A stretch of DNA of 64,000 nt from CAVVSD01 sp963750895 (GTDB lineage Bacteria; Actinomycetota; Thermoleophilia; Solirubrobacterales; Solirubrobacteraceae). Below are positions 1-7,523 of the stretch, one piece after another. The stretch is from NCBI GenBank assembly GCA_963750895.1, contig CAVVSD010000006.1, forward strand, positions 1,116,001-1,180,000. Direction: 5' to 3'. The notes below the pieces were generated by a model that worked only from the letters and a program-made list of their open reading frames with translations, was not told where the DNA came from and searched no databases. The translations under genes were made by a program, and so were the position numbers. Each line of letters begins with the position of its first letter. The stretch's first letter is position 1.

Positions 1-1
1 G

Positions 2-130
2 CGCGCCGGGCTCCGGCGTGCGCTCGCCGTCGGCGCCGGGCCCCTCGGCCGGATCCGCAGCCTGTGGGCGCTGCCGCCCTCGCCGCCGTCTCTGCGCAGG
101 TTGCGAGAACGACGCCGCGACGCTTCCTGA
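2..130 (+). CDS. Possible 3' end of an unidentified gene cut by the window edge
   Basis: Frame 2 is open from the window edge to a TGA at 128-130 and encodes about 42 residues rich in Arg, Leu and Pro, ending Arg-Arg-Asp-Ala-Ser. The tail lies just ahead of the leaderless start of the TPR gene. No family can be recognised from so short a tail. Other frames are also open here because of the high GC content, so this is only a tentative call. Confidence 0.25.
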   Translation, partial: RAGLRRALAVGAGPLGRIRSLWALPPSPPSLRRLRERRRDAS

Positions 131-158
131 GAGCGCTGGCGATCGCCGGAACCGCGCC

Positions 159-164
159 TATCAT
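159..164 (+). promoter_or_regulatory. -10 box TATCAT of a leaderless promoter
   Basis: TATCAT ends 8 nt before the ATG at 173, so transcription would begin at or next to the start codon of the TPR gene. There is no Shine-Dalgarno sequence in between. Confidence 0.5.
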
Positions 165-172
165 GGGGTGGG

Positions 173-535
173 ATGGACAACGTCTACGACCTCTTCCAGG
201 CGGGGACGAAGCTGCTCGAGGAGGGCGATTACCACGCCGCCGCAGTGCCCCTGAGGCGGGCCGCGGACCTCGCTCCGGACAAGACCTCGATCCGCGAGGC
301 GCTCGGCCGGGCGCTCTTTCGAACGCAGCAGTACGAGGCCGCGGCCGCGGAGTTCGAGGCCGTCGTCGAGCACGCCCCGACGAACGACTTCGCGCTGTTC
401 TGCCTCGGTCGCTCGCTCCAGCAGCTCGGGCGCCACCGCGAGGCGCGCCATCCGCTCGCGCTGGCCGCCAACCTGCGGCCGGAGCGCACGGACTACAGGC
501 GCTACCGCGACCTCTCCCGCCGCCGGGCGGCCTGA
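173..535 (+). CDS. Small tetratricopeptide-repeat protein
   Basis: A 120-residue protein made almost entirely of TPR helical hairpins. About three repeats of 34 residues can be seen (roughly residues 5-38, 39-72 and 73-106), with the usual small residues at positions 8 and 20 of each repeat (for example the Gly-Asp-Tyr-His-Ala-Ala and Gln-Tyr-Glu-Ala-Ala turns). There is no signal peptide or membrane segment, so it should be a soluble cytosolic scaffold. The partner is unknown. It sits directly upstream of the rimP-nusA-infB cluster but has its own leaderless-type promoter, so a role in translation is only suggested by position. The ATG at 173 is supported by the -10 box at 159. Confidence 0.8.
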   Translation: MDNVYDLFQAGTKLLEEGDYHAAAVPLRRAADLAPDKTSIREALGRALFRTQQYEAAAAEFEAVVEHAPTNDFALFCLGRSLQQLGRHREARHPLALAANLRPERTDYRRYRDLSRRRAA

Positions 536-558
536 GCCACCGGCTCGGCGCAGCGCGC

Positions 559-564
559 TATCCT
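559..564 (+). promoter_or_regulatory. Candidate -10 box TATCCT for the rimP-nusA-infB operon
   Basis: TATCCT lies about 100 nt ahead of the rimP ATG. The same hexamer precedes pnp, miaB and the cupin gene in this window. It would give a transcript with a leader of about 90 nt that contains two hairpins. No convincing -35 box was seen. Confidence 0.35.
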
Positions 565-582
565 CAGACACGACATCTTCGG

Positions 583-636
583 ACCGGCGGCAGGCCCGCC
601 GGTGACGTACCGGAGCGGGCGAGAGCCCGCTTCTTT
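583..636 (+). promoter_or_regulatory. Two tandem hairpins in the rimP leader, attenuator-like
   Basis: The first hairpin pairs 583-590 with 596-603 (8 bp, 5-nt loop). The second pairs 612-620 with 625-633 (9 bp including one G-U pair, GAGA loop) and is followed directly by TTT. The second has the layout of an intrinsic terminator placed before the rimP ribosome binding site (AGAGGAGG, 645-652), which suggests attenuation of the operon. That role is inferred from the structure only. Confidence 0.45.
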
Positions 637-661
637 CGTGTCAGAGAGGAGGATCGAAACG

Positions 662-1084
662 ATGAGCACACACCCCATCCAGCAGGAGATCGAGGAGCGG
701 CTCGCGTCGGCACACCCCGGCGTGGAGGTGCTGTTGGCCGAGGTGGTCGGCGGGGACACCCTGCGGCTCTTCATCGATCATCCCGACGGGGTCACGCTCG
801 CCCTCTGCGAGCAGGTGACACGTGACCTGGTCGAGGTTCGCGAGCGCTATGCGCTCGAGGTCTCCTCGCCCGGCAGCCGGCGCCCGCTGACGAAGCCGGA
901 CCACTTCCGCCGCTACCTGGGACGCCGCGCGACAGTGCGTACGCGCGAGCGTCAAGACGACCGCCGCTCGTTCACGGGCGAGTTGGTCGGGGCGTCGGAC
1001 GACGAGGTGACGATCGCCGCAGACACCGGCGTCGTCACCGTCGCGTACGACGACATCCACCGCAGCAACCTGATCGAGGAGTAA
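662..1084 (+). CDS. rimP: Ribosome maturation factor RimP
   Basis: A 140-residue protein of normal RimP length, needed for late 30S subunit assembly. The N-terminal alpha/beta domain includes the family segment Leu-Glu-Val-Ser-Ser-Pro-Gly near residue 65, followed by Arg-Pro-Leu near residue 73, and the C-terminal SH3-like barrel ends near the family's Arg-Ser-Asn-Leu. The ATG at 662 was chosen over an upstream in-frame ATG-like start at 602 because a strong Shine-Dalgarno AGAGGAGG lies 9 nt upstream and the extra residues are not family-like. It is the first gene of the nusA-infB operon: nusA starts 6 nt after its stop, the order usual in most bacteria. Confidence 0.95.
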   Translation: MSTHPIQQEIEERLASAHPGVEVLLAEVVGGDTLRLFIDHPDGVTLALCEQVTRDLVEVRERYALEVSSPGSRRPLTKPDHFRRYLGRRATVRTRERQDDRRSFTGELVGASDDEVTIAADTGVVTVAYDDIHRSNLIEE

Positions 1085-1090
1085 CCCGGC

Positions 1091-2380
1091 ATGTCACGCG
1101 AGATCCTGGAGGCCATGAGCGGCCTTGCCGCCGAGAAGGGCATCCCAGCGGAGAAGCTGATGGCCGCCCTCGAGGACGCCCTGCTGTCCGCGTACAAGAA
1201 GCAGCCGGGCGCGGCGAAGTACGCCCGCGTGGAGGTCGACCGCGAGACCGGCGACTTCCGGGTGATCGAGCTGATCGTGCCCGAGCGCCTCGAGGCCCAC
1301 CTCATCGTCGAGACGATCGACGAGGGGACCGTGCTCGACCCGGAGACGGGCGAGTACGTCGAGCCGTCGGACCCCGAGATCGACCCCGCGAAGTTCGAGG
1401 AGTACAAGGACCAGATCGACGAGCGCGACGTCACGCCCGACGACTTCGGCCGCATCGCCGCGCAGACCGCGAAGCAGGTCATCCTGCAGCGCATCCGCGA
1501 GGCCGAGCGCGAGCAGATGTTCGAGGAGTACCGCGACCGCGTCGGCGAGCTGATCACCGGCATCGTCCAGCAGAAGGACGCCCGGTACACGCTCATCCAG
1601 CTGCGCGAGCGCGTCGAGGCGCTGCTGCCCAAGTCCGAGCAGGTCGAGGGCGAGCGCTACGAGCACAACCAGCGGATCAAGGCCGTCATCAAGGAGGTCT
1701 CTCCCTCCACGAAGGGCCCGTCGATCATCGTGTCGCGGCGCGATCCCGAGCTCATCAAGTCGCTCTTCGAGCTCGAGGTCCCCGAGATCGCCGACGGTCT
1801 CGTCGAGATCGAGAACGTCGCCCGCGAGCCCGGCTACCGCTCGAAGATCGCGGTCGTGTCGCACGCCGACGGCGTCGACCCGGTCGGCGCCTGCGTCGGG
1901 CCCCGCGGCTCGCGCGTGCGCATGGTCGTCTCCGAGCTGCGCGGCGAGAAGATCGACATCATCCCCTACAACGACGAGCCCGCCCGCTTCGTCGCCAAGG
2001 CGCTGAGCCCCGCGCGCGTGCGCGAGGTCCTCGTCGACGACGACGGCAAGCAGGCGACGGTCATCGTGCCGGACGACCAGCTCGCGCTGGCGATCGGCCG
2101 CGAGGGGCAGAACGCGCGGCTCGCGGCGCGGCTCACCGGCTGGCGGATCGACATCCGCTCGGAGACCGAGTTCGCCGAGGAGGATCACGGCGAGAGCTAC
2201 GAGGAGGAGGAGACGTCCGGGCGCTGCGCGGCCGTGCTCTCCAGCGGGCGCCGCTGCCCGAACTCCGCGCTGTCGGGTTCCCGCTACTGCGGCCTGCCGC
2301 TGCACCAGGCGCTCTCGACGATCGAGACCGACAACGTGGCCGACCTCGAGGACGCCGGCGACGCCGCCCAGGCCGGCTAG
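1091..2380 (+). CDS. nusA: Transcription termination/antitermination factor NusA with a C-terminal Cys/His cluster
   Basis: A 429-residue RNA polymerase accessory factor. In order: an N-terminal polymerase-binding domain (about 1-130), an S1 domain (about 135-205), and two KH domains (about 210-350) with the characteristic Val-Gly-Pro-Arg-Gly-Ser and Ile-Gly-Arg-Glu-Gly-Gln loops. It lacks the acidic C-terminal repeats of E. coli NusA, which is normal for actinobacteria. Unusually, it ends in a Glu-rich linker and a segment with Cys379, Cys389, Cys400 and His405 spaced 9-10-4, which looks like a zinc-binding knuckle. The downstream ylxR lacks a normal start, so a fusion between the two is possible (see findings). 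Confidence 0.95.
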   Translation: MSREILEAMSGLAAEKGIPAEKLMAALEDALLSAYKKQPGAAKYARVEVDRETGDFRVIELIVPERLEAHLIVETIDEGTVLDPETGEYVEPSDPEIDPAKFEEYKDQIDERDVTPDDFGRIAAQTAKQVILQRIREAEREQMFEEYRDRVGELITGIVQQKDARYTLIQLRERVEALLPKSEQVEGERYEHNQRIKAVIKEVSPSTKGPSIIVSRRDPELIKSLFELEVPEIADGLVEIENVAREPGYRSKIAVVSHADGVDPVGACVGPRGSRVRMVVSELRGEKIDIIPYNDEPARFVAKALSPARVREVLVDDDGKQATVIVPDDQLALAIGREGQNARLAARLTGWRIDIRSETEFAEEDHGESYEEEETSGRCAAVLSSGRRCPNSALSGSRYCGLPLHQALSTIETDNVADLEDAGDAAQAG

Positions 2381-2414
2381 CGCTCGCACCGAGCGCAGGT
2401 GCATCGCGTGTGGC

Positions 2415-2621
2415 GTGCGCTTCGAGAAGCGCGCGCTGCACCGTTTCGCGCTCGACGGTGACCGGGTGGTCGCCGATCCCACGCAGACGCGCCCCGGCCG
2501 GGGCGCCTACGTCTGCTCCACCCGCTGTCTCGAGGACGCCATCCGGCGACGCGCGTTCCAGCGTGCATACCGGCGCCCCGTCGTCCTCGACGAAGAACTC
2601 CCCACTAGTATCGGACAGTGA
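2415..2621 (+). CDS. ylxR: YlxR family RNA-binding protein, start uncertain
   Basis: A short nucleic-acid-binding protein of the YlxR (DUF448) family, always found between nusA and infB. In Bacillus the family member (RnpM) binds the RNase P RNA. The conserved Pro-Gly-Arg-Gly-Ala-Tyr-Val-Cys core and the Cys-Leu-Glu-Asp-Ala segment are present. The family normally begins with an Arg-Thr-Cys-x-x-Cys motif. Here the matching Arg-Cys-Ile-Ala-Cys-Gly is encoded in frame at about 2397-2414, upstream of the GTG at 2415, but no ATG, GTG or TTG precedes it in that frame down to the end of nusA. The GTG start given is therefore only the first canonical one and cuts off a conserved motif. Confidence 0.8.
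   Translation: MRFEKRALHRFALDGDRVVADPTQTRPGRGAYVCSTRCLEDAIRRRAFQRAYRRPVVLDEELPTSIGQ
2606..2611 (+). promoter_or_regulatory. -10-like box TAGTAT ahead of infB
   Basis: TAGTAT inside the end of ylxR ends 10 nt before the infB ATG. The same spacing is seen for rpsO and the rodZ-like gene, so infB may have an extra internal promoter giving a nearly leaderless transcript. Confidence 0.35.
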
Positions 2622-5037
2622 ATGGCAAAGAAGCGAATCAACGAGCTGGCGCGCGAGCACGACATGCCCGCCAAGGAGGTCATCGAGCGCCTCCGCGCTG
2701 CCGGCATCGAGGTGAAGGCCCAGGCCTCCGCGGTCGACGAGAACCAGGCCAAGCGCGCCATCGCCGGCCAGCCCATCGAGGCACCCGAGGCGAAGAACGG
2801 CAAGGCTGAGGAAGCGCCGCCGAAGCGCACGGGCCCGCGCGTCCCTCCGCGCAACCAGTCCCAGGGCGATGGCCCGCGCACCGGCAACCGCGGCGGGCAG
2901 CCCGCCGGGCAGGGCCCACGCGGCCCGCGCTCGGAGGGCGGGGCACGCCAGGGCGGTGGCTCGGGCACGGGCGCACCTCCGCGCGAAGGCCAGCGCCAGG
3001 GCGGCGCTGCCGGCGGCGCCGGAGGCGGCGCAGCTGCCGGTCGTCCCAACCGCGGCGATCTGCGCGGCGAGCGCGCGCCCGGCAACGCGGGCGCCGGTGG
3101 CCGGCGACGCGTCGTCATCGACTCCCAGGCATCCCGTCGCGGCCCCGGTGGGCCCGGCGGCCCCGGCGGAGGCCCCCAGGGCCCGCCGCGCCGTCCCCCG
3201 CGCGGGACGCGGCCGGCGTCGCCGTGGCACGTACGACGACACGATCACGCCGCTGGACCAGGGCGCGCAGACGCGCACCGACGTCGTCAAGGTCAACTCC
3301 GGCTCGACCGTCAAGGACGTCGCCGAGTACCTCGGCGTGCCCGTCCCCGAGATCATCAAGAAGCTCATGGGCATGGGCGAGATGGCGACGCTCACGCAGA
3401 CGCTGTCCGACGACGCCATCGGGGTCATCGCCGAGGAGTTCGGCAAGGAAGTGGAGATCGTCCACGCCTCCGACGACTCCGAGGCCGAGCCCACGTTCGA
3501 GGACTCCGCCGAGGACCTCATCATCCGCCCGCCGGTCGTGACGATCATGGGTCACGTCGACCACGGCAAGACGTCGCTGCTCGACGCGATCCGCGAGACG
3601 AAGGTCGCCGCGGGCGAGGCCGGCGGCATCACCCAGCACATCGGCGCCTACCAGGTCGACACGGACGAGCGGACCATCACGTTCCTCGACACCCCGGGCC
3701 ACGAGGCGTTCACCGCCATGCGTGCCCGCGGCGCGAAGGCCACCGACATCGCCGTGATCGTCGTCGCCGCCGACGACGGCGCGAAGCCGCAGACCGACGA
3801 GGCGATCGACCACGCGAAGGCGGCCGAGGTGCCGATCGTCGTCGCGGTCAACAAGATCGACAAGGAGGGCGCGGATCCGGTCCGCGTCCGCACCGAGCTC
3901 GCCCAGCGCGGCCTGAACCCGGCCGAGTGGGGTGGCGACACCGAGTTCGTCGACGTCTCGGCCAAGACGCAGCAGGGTCTCGACGACCTCCTCGAGGTCA
4001 TCGGCGTCGTCGCCGACATCGCCGAGCTCAAGGCGAACCCGGACGCAGAGGCGTCCGGCGTCGTCATCGAGTCCCGCCTGGATCCGGGCCGCGGCCCGGT
4101 CGTCACGCTGCTCGTGCAGCGCGGCACCCTGCGCGTCGGGGACGCCCTCGTGGCGGGCTCGACCTGGGGTCGCGTGCGCGCCATGCACGACTACCGCGGC
4201 GAGCGGGTCACCGACGCCAAGCCGGGCGACCCGGTCGAGGTGCTCGGGTTCGACGGCGTCCCGGAGGCGGGCGACTTCGCCCGCGTCGTGGAGAACGACC
4301 GCACCGCGCGGTCGACCGCCGAGGAGCGCGCGCTCCGCCTGCGCCAGGAGCAGCAGGCGCGGCGCTCGGGCCGCAAGCGGTCCCTGGAGGACGTCTTCAA
4401 GGAGATCCGCGCCGGCGAGCTCAAGGAGCTCGACCTGCTCATCAAGGGCGACGTCGCAGGCTCCGTCGAGGCGCTCGAGGACGAGATCGCGAAGCTCCCG
4501 CAGGAGGAGGTGGCGGTCAACGTCATCCACTCCGGCGTCGGCGGCATCAACGAGTCCGACGTCATGCTGGCGTCGGCGTCCGAGGCGATCATCATCGGCT
4601 TCAACGTGCGGCCCGTCGGGGCGGCGCGCGAGGTGGCCGATCGCGAGGGCGTCGAGATCCGCAACTACTCCGTGATCTACCGGGTCATCGAGGAGCTGCG
4701 GGCGGCCATGCAGGGTCTGCTGGAGCCGGAGGAGGTCGAGGAGTCGATGGGCACCGCCGAGGTGCGCCAGACGTTCCGCGCCTCGCGCATCGGCGTCATC
4801 GCGGGCTCCTACGTCACCGACGGCATGCTGCGGCGCGGCGCGAGGGTGCGTCTCGTCCGCGACGGCACCGTCGTGTACACCGGCACGATCGGATCGCTGC
4901 GGCGCTTCAACGACGACGTGCGCGAGGTCCAGACGGGCTTCGAGTGCGGCGTGGTGCTGCACAACTTCCAGGACGTCAAGGAAGGCGACGTCATCGAGGC
5001 CTACGACACGCGTCAGGTCGAGCGCGAGCTCGCGTAG
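2622..5037 (+). CDS. infB: Translation initiation factor IF-2, interrupted by a frameshift
   Basis: The GTPase that brings initiator tRNA to the 30S subunit. The N-terminal IF2_N helix bundle (from 2622), a Gly/Pro/Arg-rich linker, a second IF2_N domain (about 3320-3400), the GTPase domain with Gly-His-Val-Asp-His-Gly-Lys-Thr (near 3550) and Asn-Lys-Ile-Asp (near 3850), and the C-terminal beta-barrel domains are all present, about 805 codons in total. The first 190 codons are in frame 3 and the rest in frame 1. The switch falls at about 3190-3215, next to a run of five C (3195-3199), and is repaired by removing one base. IF-2 is essential, so a sequence error is the likeliest cause, although an internal start making a short form cannot be excluded. 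Confidence 0.9.
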
Positions 5038-5058
5038 GCGATCGGCTCCCCCGCGGAC

Positions 5059-5361
5059 AAGGCGTACGTCGCTCTCCTGCTCGTCCATCTGCACTTCCCG
5101 GACTCCGGCTCCCTGAAGTCCAAGCGCAAGGACCTCGCCTCGGCGAAGGCGCAGCTCAGGACCAGGCTCGGTGTTTCGGTGAGTGAGGTGGCGGGGCAGG
5201 ACACCTGGCAGCGGGCGACGCTGGCGGTGGCGATCACCGGTGGCTCGGCGAGCTCCGTCCAGGAGCACGCCGACCGCGTGGAGCGCTACGTCGTCGAGCG
5301 CTTCCCGGATGGTTCGCGGATCGATCGCACGGTCCGCTCGTTCTCAGAGGTGGATGGTTAG
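5059..5361 (+). CDS. DUF503 family protein with no canonical start codon
   Basis: About 100 residues of the DUF503 (YlxP-like) family, usually placed between infB and rbfA, function unknown. The conserved Leu-His-Phe-Pro, Ser-Leu-Lys-Ser-Lys-Arg and Trp-Gln-Arg-Ala segments are visible. It is read in the same frame as infB, just after the infB stop at 5035-5037. No ATG, GTG or TTG lies between that stop and the conserved core. The place where homologues normally start (Met-Ala-Tyr-Val) is AAG at 5059-5061 here, so I start the feature there and take AAG as a likely altered ATG. The first canonical start in frame would be a GTG near 5173, which removes a third of the domain. Confidence 0.75.
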   Translation, partial: KAYVALLLVHLHFPDSGSLKSKRKDLASAKAQLRTRLGVSVSEVAGQDTWQRATLAVAITGGSASSVQEHADRVERYVVERFPDGSRIDRTVRSFSEVDG

Positions 5362-5362
5362 G

Positions 5363-5710
5363 ATGGCCGGTCAGAGGATGCGCCGGGTTGACGAGGCGGT
5401 CCGGGAGGTGCTGAGCGAAGCTCTGGGCCACCGCGACCTCAAGGATCCCCGGATCGGCTTCGTGACCGTCACCGACGTGAAGACAAGCGCTGATCTGCGG
5501 CACGCACGCGTGTACGTCAGCGTGCTGGGCACGGAGGAGGAGCGCGAGCAGACCCTCGAGGGGCTCCGCTCCGCGCACGGCGTGCTGCAGCGCCGCGTCG
5601 CCGGCGAGCTGCGCATGAAGCGCACGCCGACGCTCGAGTTCGAGTACGACCCGACGACCGACCGCGCGATGCGCCTCGAGCAGATCCTCGGCGACGAGGC
5701 GCCGGAGTGA
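5363..5710 (+). CDS. rbfA: 30S ribosome-binding factor RbfA
   Basis: A 115-residue cold-shock ribosome assembly factor with a KH-like fold. Family marks are Arg-Arg-Val-Asp at the start, the Asp-Pro-Arg-Ile-Gly-Phe-Val-Thr-Val-Thr strand near residue 35, and Arg-Thr-Pro-x-Leu-x-Phe near residue 90. The ATG at 5363 lies 2 nt after the DUF503 stop. An in-frame ATG at 5354 is also possible and would add three residues. The last bases overlap the start of the DHH gene, so the cluster is translationally coupled. Confidence 0.93.
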   Translation: MAGQRMRRVDEAVREVLSEALGHRDLKDPRIGFVTVTDVKTSADLRHARVYVSVLGTEEEREQTLEGLRSAHGVLQRRVAGELRMKRTPTLEFEYDPTTDRAMRLEQILGDEAPE

Positions 5711-6706
5711 ACGCCGATCGCGCGGAGATCCTGCGCAAGCTCCGGTCGGAGGACCGCTTCGTGCTCGTCACCCACGAGTCACCCGACGGCGACGCCCTCG
5801 GCTCCCTCGTCGGCATGCAGGGGCTCCTGGAGTCGCTCGGCAAGGACTCGATCATGTACGTCTCCGAGCGCGACCTGCCGCTCCCGTACGAGTACGCGTG
5901 GCTGGACCTCGACGGCCTGGTGTCGACGCCCCCGGAGGACGCCGACACGCGGACGCTCGTCTTCCTGGACTGCGGGAACCTCGACCGCAACCCGGTCGAG
6001 GACCTGCGCGCCAGCGCGACCTGCATCCTCAACGTCGACCACCACCACGACAACACCCGCTTCGCGGACATCAACCACGTCGTGCCGGAGGCATCGAGCA
6101 CGGCGGAGGTGGTGTGGGACCTCATGCACGACCTCGGCGTGCAGCCGACGCGACGCGTCGCCGAGGGCCTCTACGTCGGCCTCGTGACCGACACCGGGCG
6201 CTTCATGTACACGAACACCGGCGTGCGCGCCCACGAGATGGCCGCCGAGCTCGTGGCCGCCGGGGTCAACGTGCACGAGACGTTCCGGCGCCTGTACGAG
6301 GGGATGCCCGAGCCCAAGGTGGCGCTGCTGGCACGCGCGCTCGACGTCATGGAGCGCTACGACGGCGGCCGGCTGACGTACGTGATGCTCGGCCTCGACG
6401 ACTTCGCCCGGACCGGGGCGCAGGAGTCCTACACCGAGGGGATCATCGACCACCTCCGGGCCATCGACGGCACGAAGGTGGCGGCGCTGACGCGGTCGAT
6501 CCCGCCGCTCGACGGCGGCGTCGGCACGCGCGAAGGTGTCGCTGCGCGCGACGGACGGCGAGGTCGACGTGTCGGCGATCGCCCGTGCGGGCGGCGGCGG
6601 CGGGCACCGCCAGGCGGCCGGCTTCACGACGGAGCTGGAGCCCGACGAGATCGTCGCGTTCCTGCGCTCGCAGATCGCGGCGCAGCTCGCCCAGACGGCC
6701 CACTGA
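5707..6706 (+). CDS. nrnA: DHH/DHHA1 phosphoesterase (NrnA-like), frameshifted near the end
   Basis: A bifunctional nanoRNase/pAp phosphatase-type enzyme that degrades very short RNAs or cyclic dinucleotide breakdown products. The N-terminal DHH domain has Thr-His-Glu-Ser-Pro-Asp-Gly-Asp-Ala near residue 23, Leu-Asp-Cys-Gly and the diagnostic Val-Asp-His-His-His-Asp. The C-terminal DHHA1 domain has the glycine-rich Gly-Gly-Gly-Gly-His-Arg-Gln-Ala-Ala-Gly-Phe motif near 6590-6620. That motif lies in frame 2, while the N-terminus is in frame 1. The shift is at about 6525-6533 in an alternating CG stretch and is fixed by deleting one base. Start GTG at 5707 overlaps rbfA. It sits in the usual rbfA-truB position. 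Confidence 0.88.
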
Positions 6707-6717
6707 CCCGACGGGCA

Positions 6718-6723
6718 TATCGT
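6718..6723 (+). promoter_or_regulatory. -10 box TATCGT of a leaderless truB promoter
   Basis: TATCGT ends 8 nt before the truB GTG at 6732 and lies in the short gap after the DHH gene. No ribosome binding site is seen. Confidence 0.45.
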
Positions 6724-6731
6724 CCGGGTCG

Positions 6732-7523
6732 GTGGACGGGGTGCTCCTCATCGACAAGCAGGCCGGCAAGACGTCGCACGACGTGGTCGCCGCGGTGCGC
6801 CGCGCGCTCGGGATCAAGCGCGTCGGGCACGCCGGCACGCTGGATCCGTTCGCGACGGGGCTGCTCCTCGTCCTCGTCGGCCGGGCGACGAGGATCCAGC
6901 GCTTCCTGATGGAGCTGCCGAAGACCTACGTGGCGACCGCCCGCCTGGGCGCCGTCTCCACGACCGGCGACCCCGAGGGCGAGATCACCGTCACCGGATC
7001 CATGCCGCCCGACCCGCTGCACCTGCCCACGGGTGAGCTGCGTCAGCGGCCGCCCGCGTACTCGGCGGTCCACATCGACGGCGAGCGGGCGTATGCACGC
7101 GCCCGGCGCGGCGAGGTCGTCGAGGTGCCGGAGCGCGTCGTGCACGTGCAGCGCTTCGAGCAGCGCTGGCGCCGGGAGGACCGGGCCGAGTTCGAGATCG
7201 AGTGCTCCTCGGGGACGTACGTGCGATCGCTCGTCGCCGACCTGGGCGATGCCTACTGCGAGGCGCTGCGGCGGACGGCGATCGGCCCGTTCGACGTCCG
7301 CGACGCCGATCCCGGCCACGTCGTCGGGCTCGCCGACGCGCTGCGCTTCATGCCGTCGGTGCGCCTGGACGAGGACGACGCGCGCGCCGCGGTCCACGGC
7401 CGGGCGATCCCGGATCCCGGGCAGGCACAGGGCCCCGTGCTGCTGCTCGACGCGGGCGGACCGGTCGCCGTCGCCGTGCCACGGGACGGCACGCTGAAGC
7501 CCACCGTAGGCTTTCGCGCATGA
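6732..7523 (+). CDS. truB: tRNA pseudouridine(55) synthase TruB
   Basis: A 263-residue enzyme that makes pseudouridine 55 in the T arm of tRNAs. It opens with the family's Gly-Val-Leu-Leu-Ile-Asp-Lys segment and has the catalytic Gly-x-Leu-Asp-Pro motif in Gly-His-Ala-Gly-Thr-Leu-Asp-Pro-Phe-Ala near residue 40. The Pro-Pro-Ala-Tyr-Ser-Ala and Gly-Thr-Tyr-Val-Arg-Ser signatures follow. It is somewhat shorter than E. coli TruB because the loop before Gln-Arg-Pro-Pro is trimmed. The GTG at 6732 is supported by a -10 box at the right distance. Its stop overlaps the ribF start as ATGA. Confidence 0.93.
   Translation: MDGVLLIDKQAGKTSHDVVAAVRRALGIKRVGHAGTLDPFATGLLLVLVGRATRIQRFLMELPKTYVATARLGAVSTTGDPEGEITVTGSMPPDPLHLPTGELRQRPPAYSAVHIDGERAYARARRGEVVEVPERVVHVQRFEQRWRREDRAEFEIECSSGTYVRSLVADLGDAYCEALRRTAIGPFDVRDADPGHVVGLADALRFMPSVRLDEDDARAAVHGRAIPDPGQAQGPVLLLDAGGPVAVAVPRDGTLKPTVGFRA
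7507..7512 (+). promoter_or_regulatory. -10 box TAGGCT of an internal leaderless ribF promoter
   Basis: TAGGCT lies inside the last codons of truB, and exactly 7 nt separate it from the ribF ATG at 7520. Confidence 0.5.

Noticed and set aside
2869..5037. infB read only from a GTG at 2869 as a natural short IF-2
   Set aside because: The first 80 codons of that frame are Arg/Ala-rich and not family-like, while the other frame carries a proper IF2_N domain. A one-base error explains the data better.
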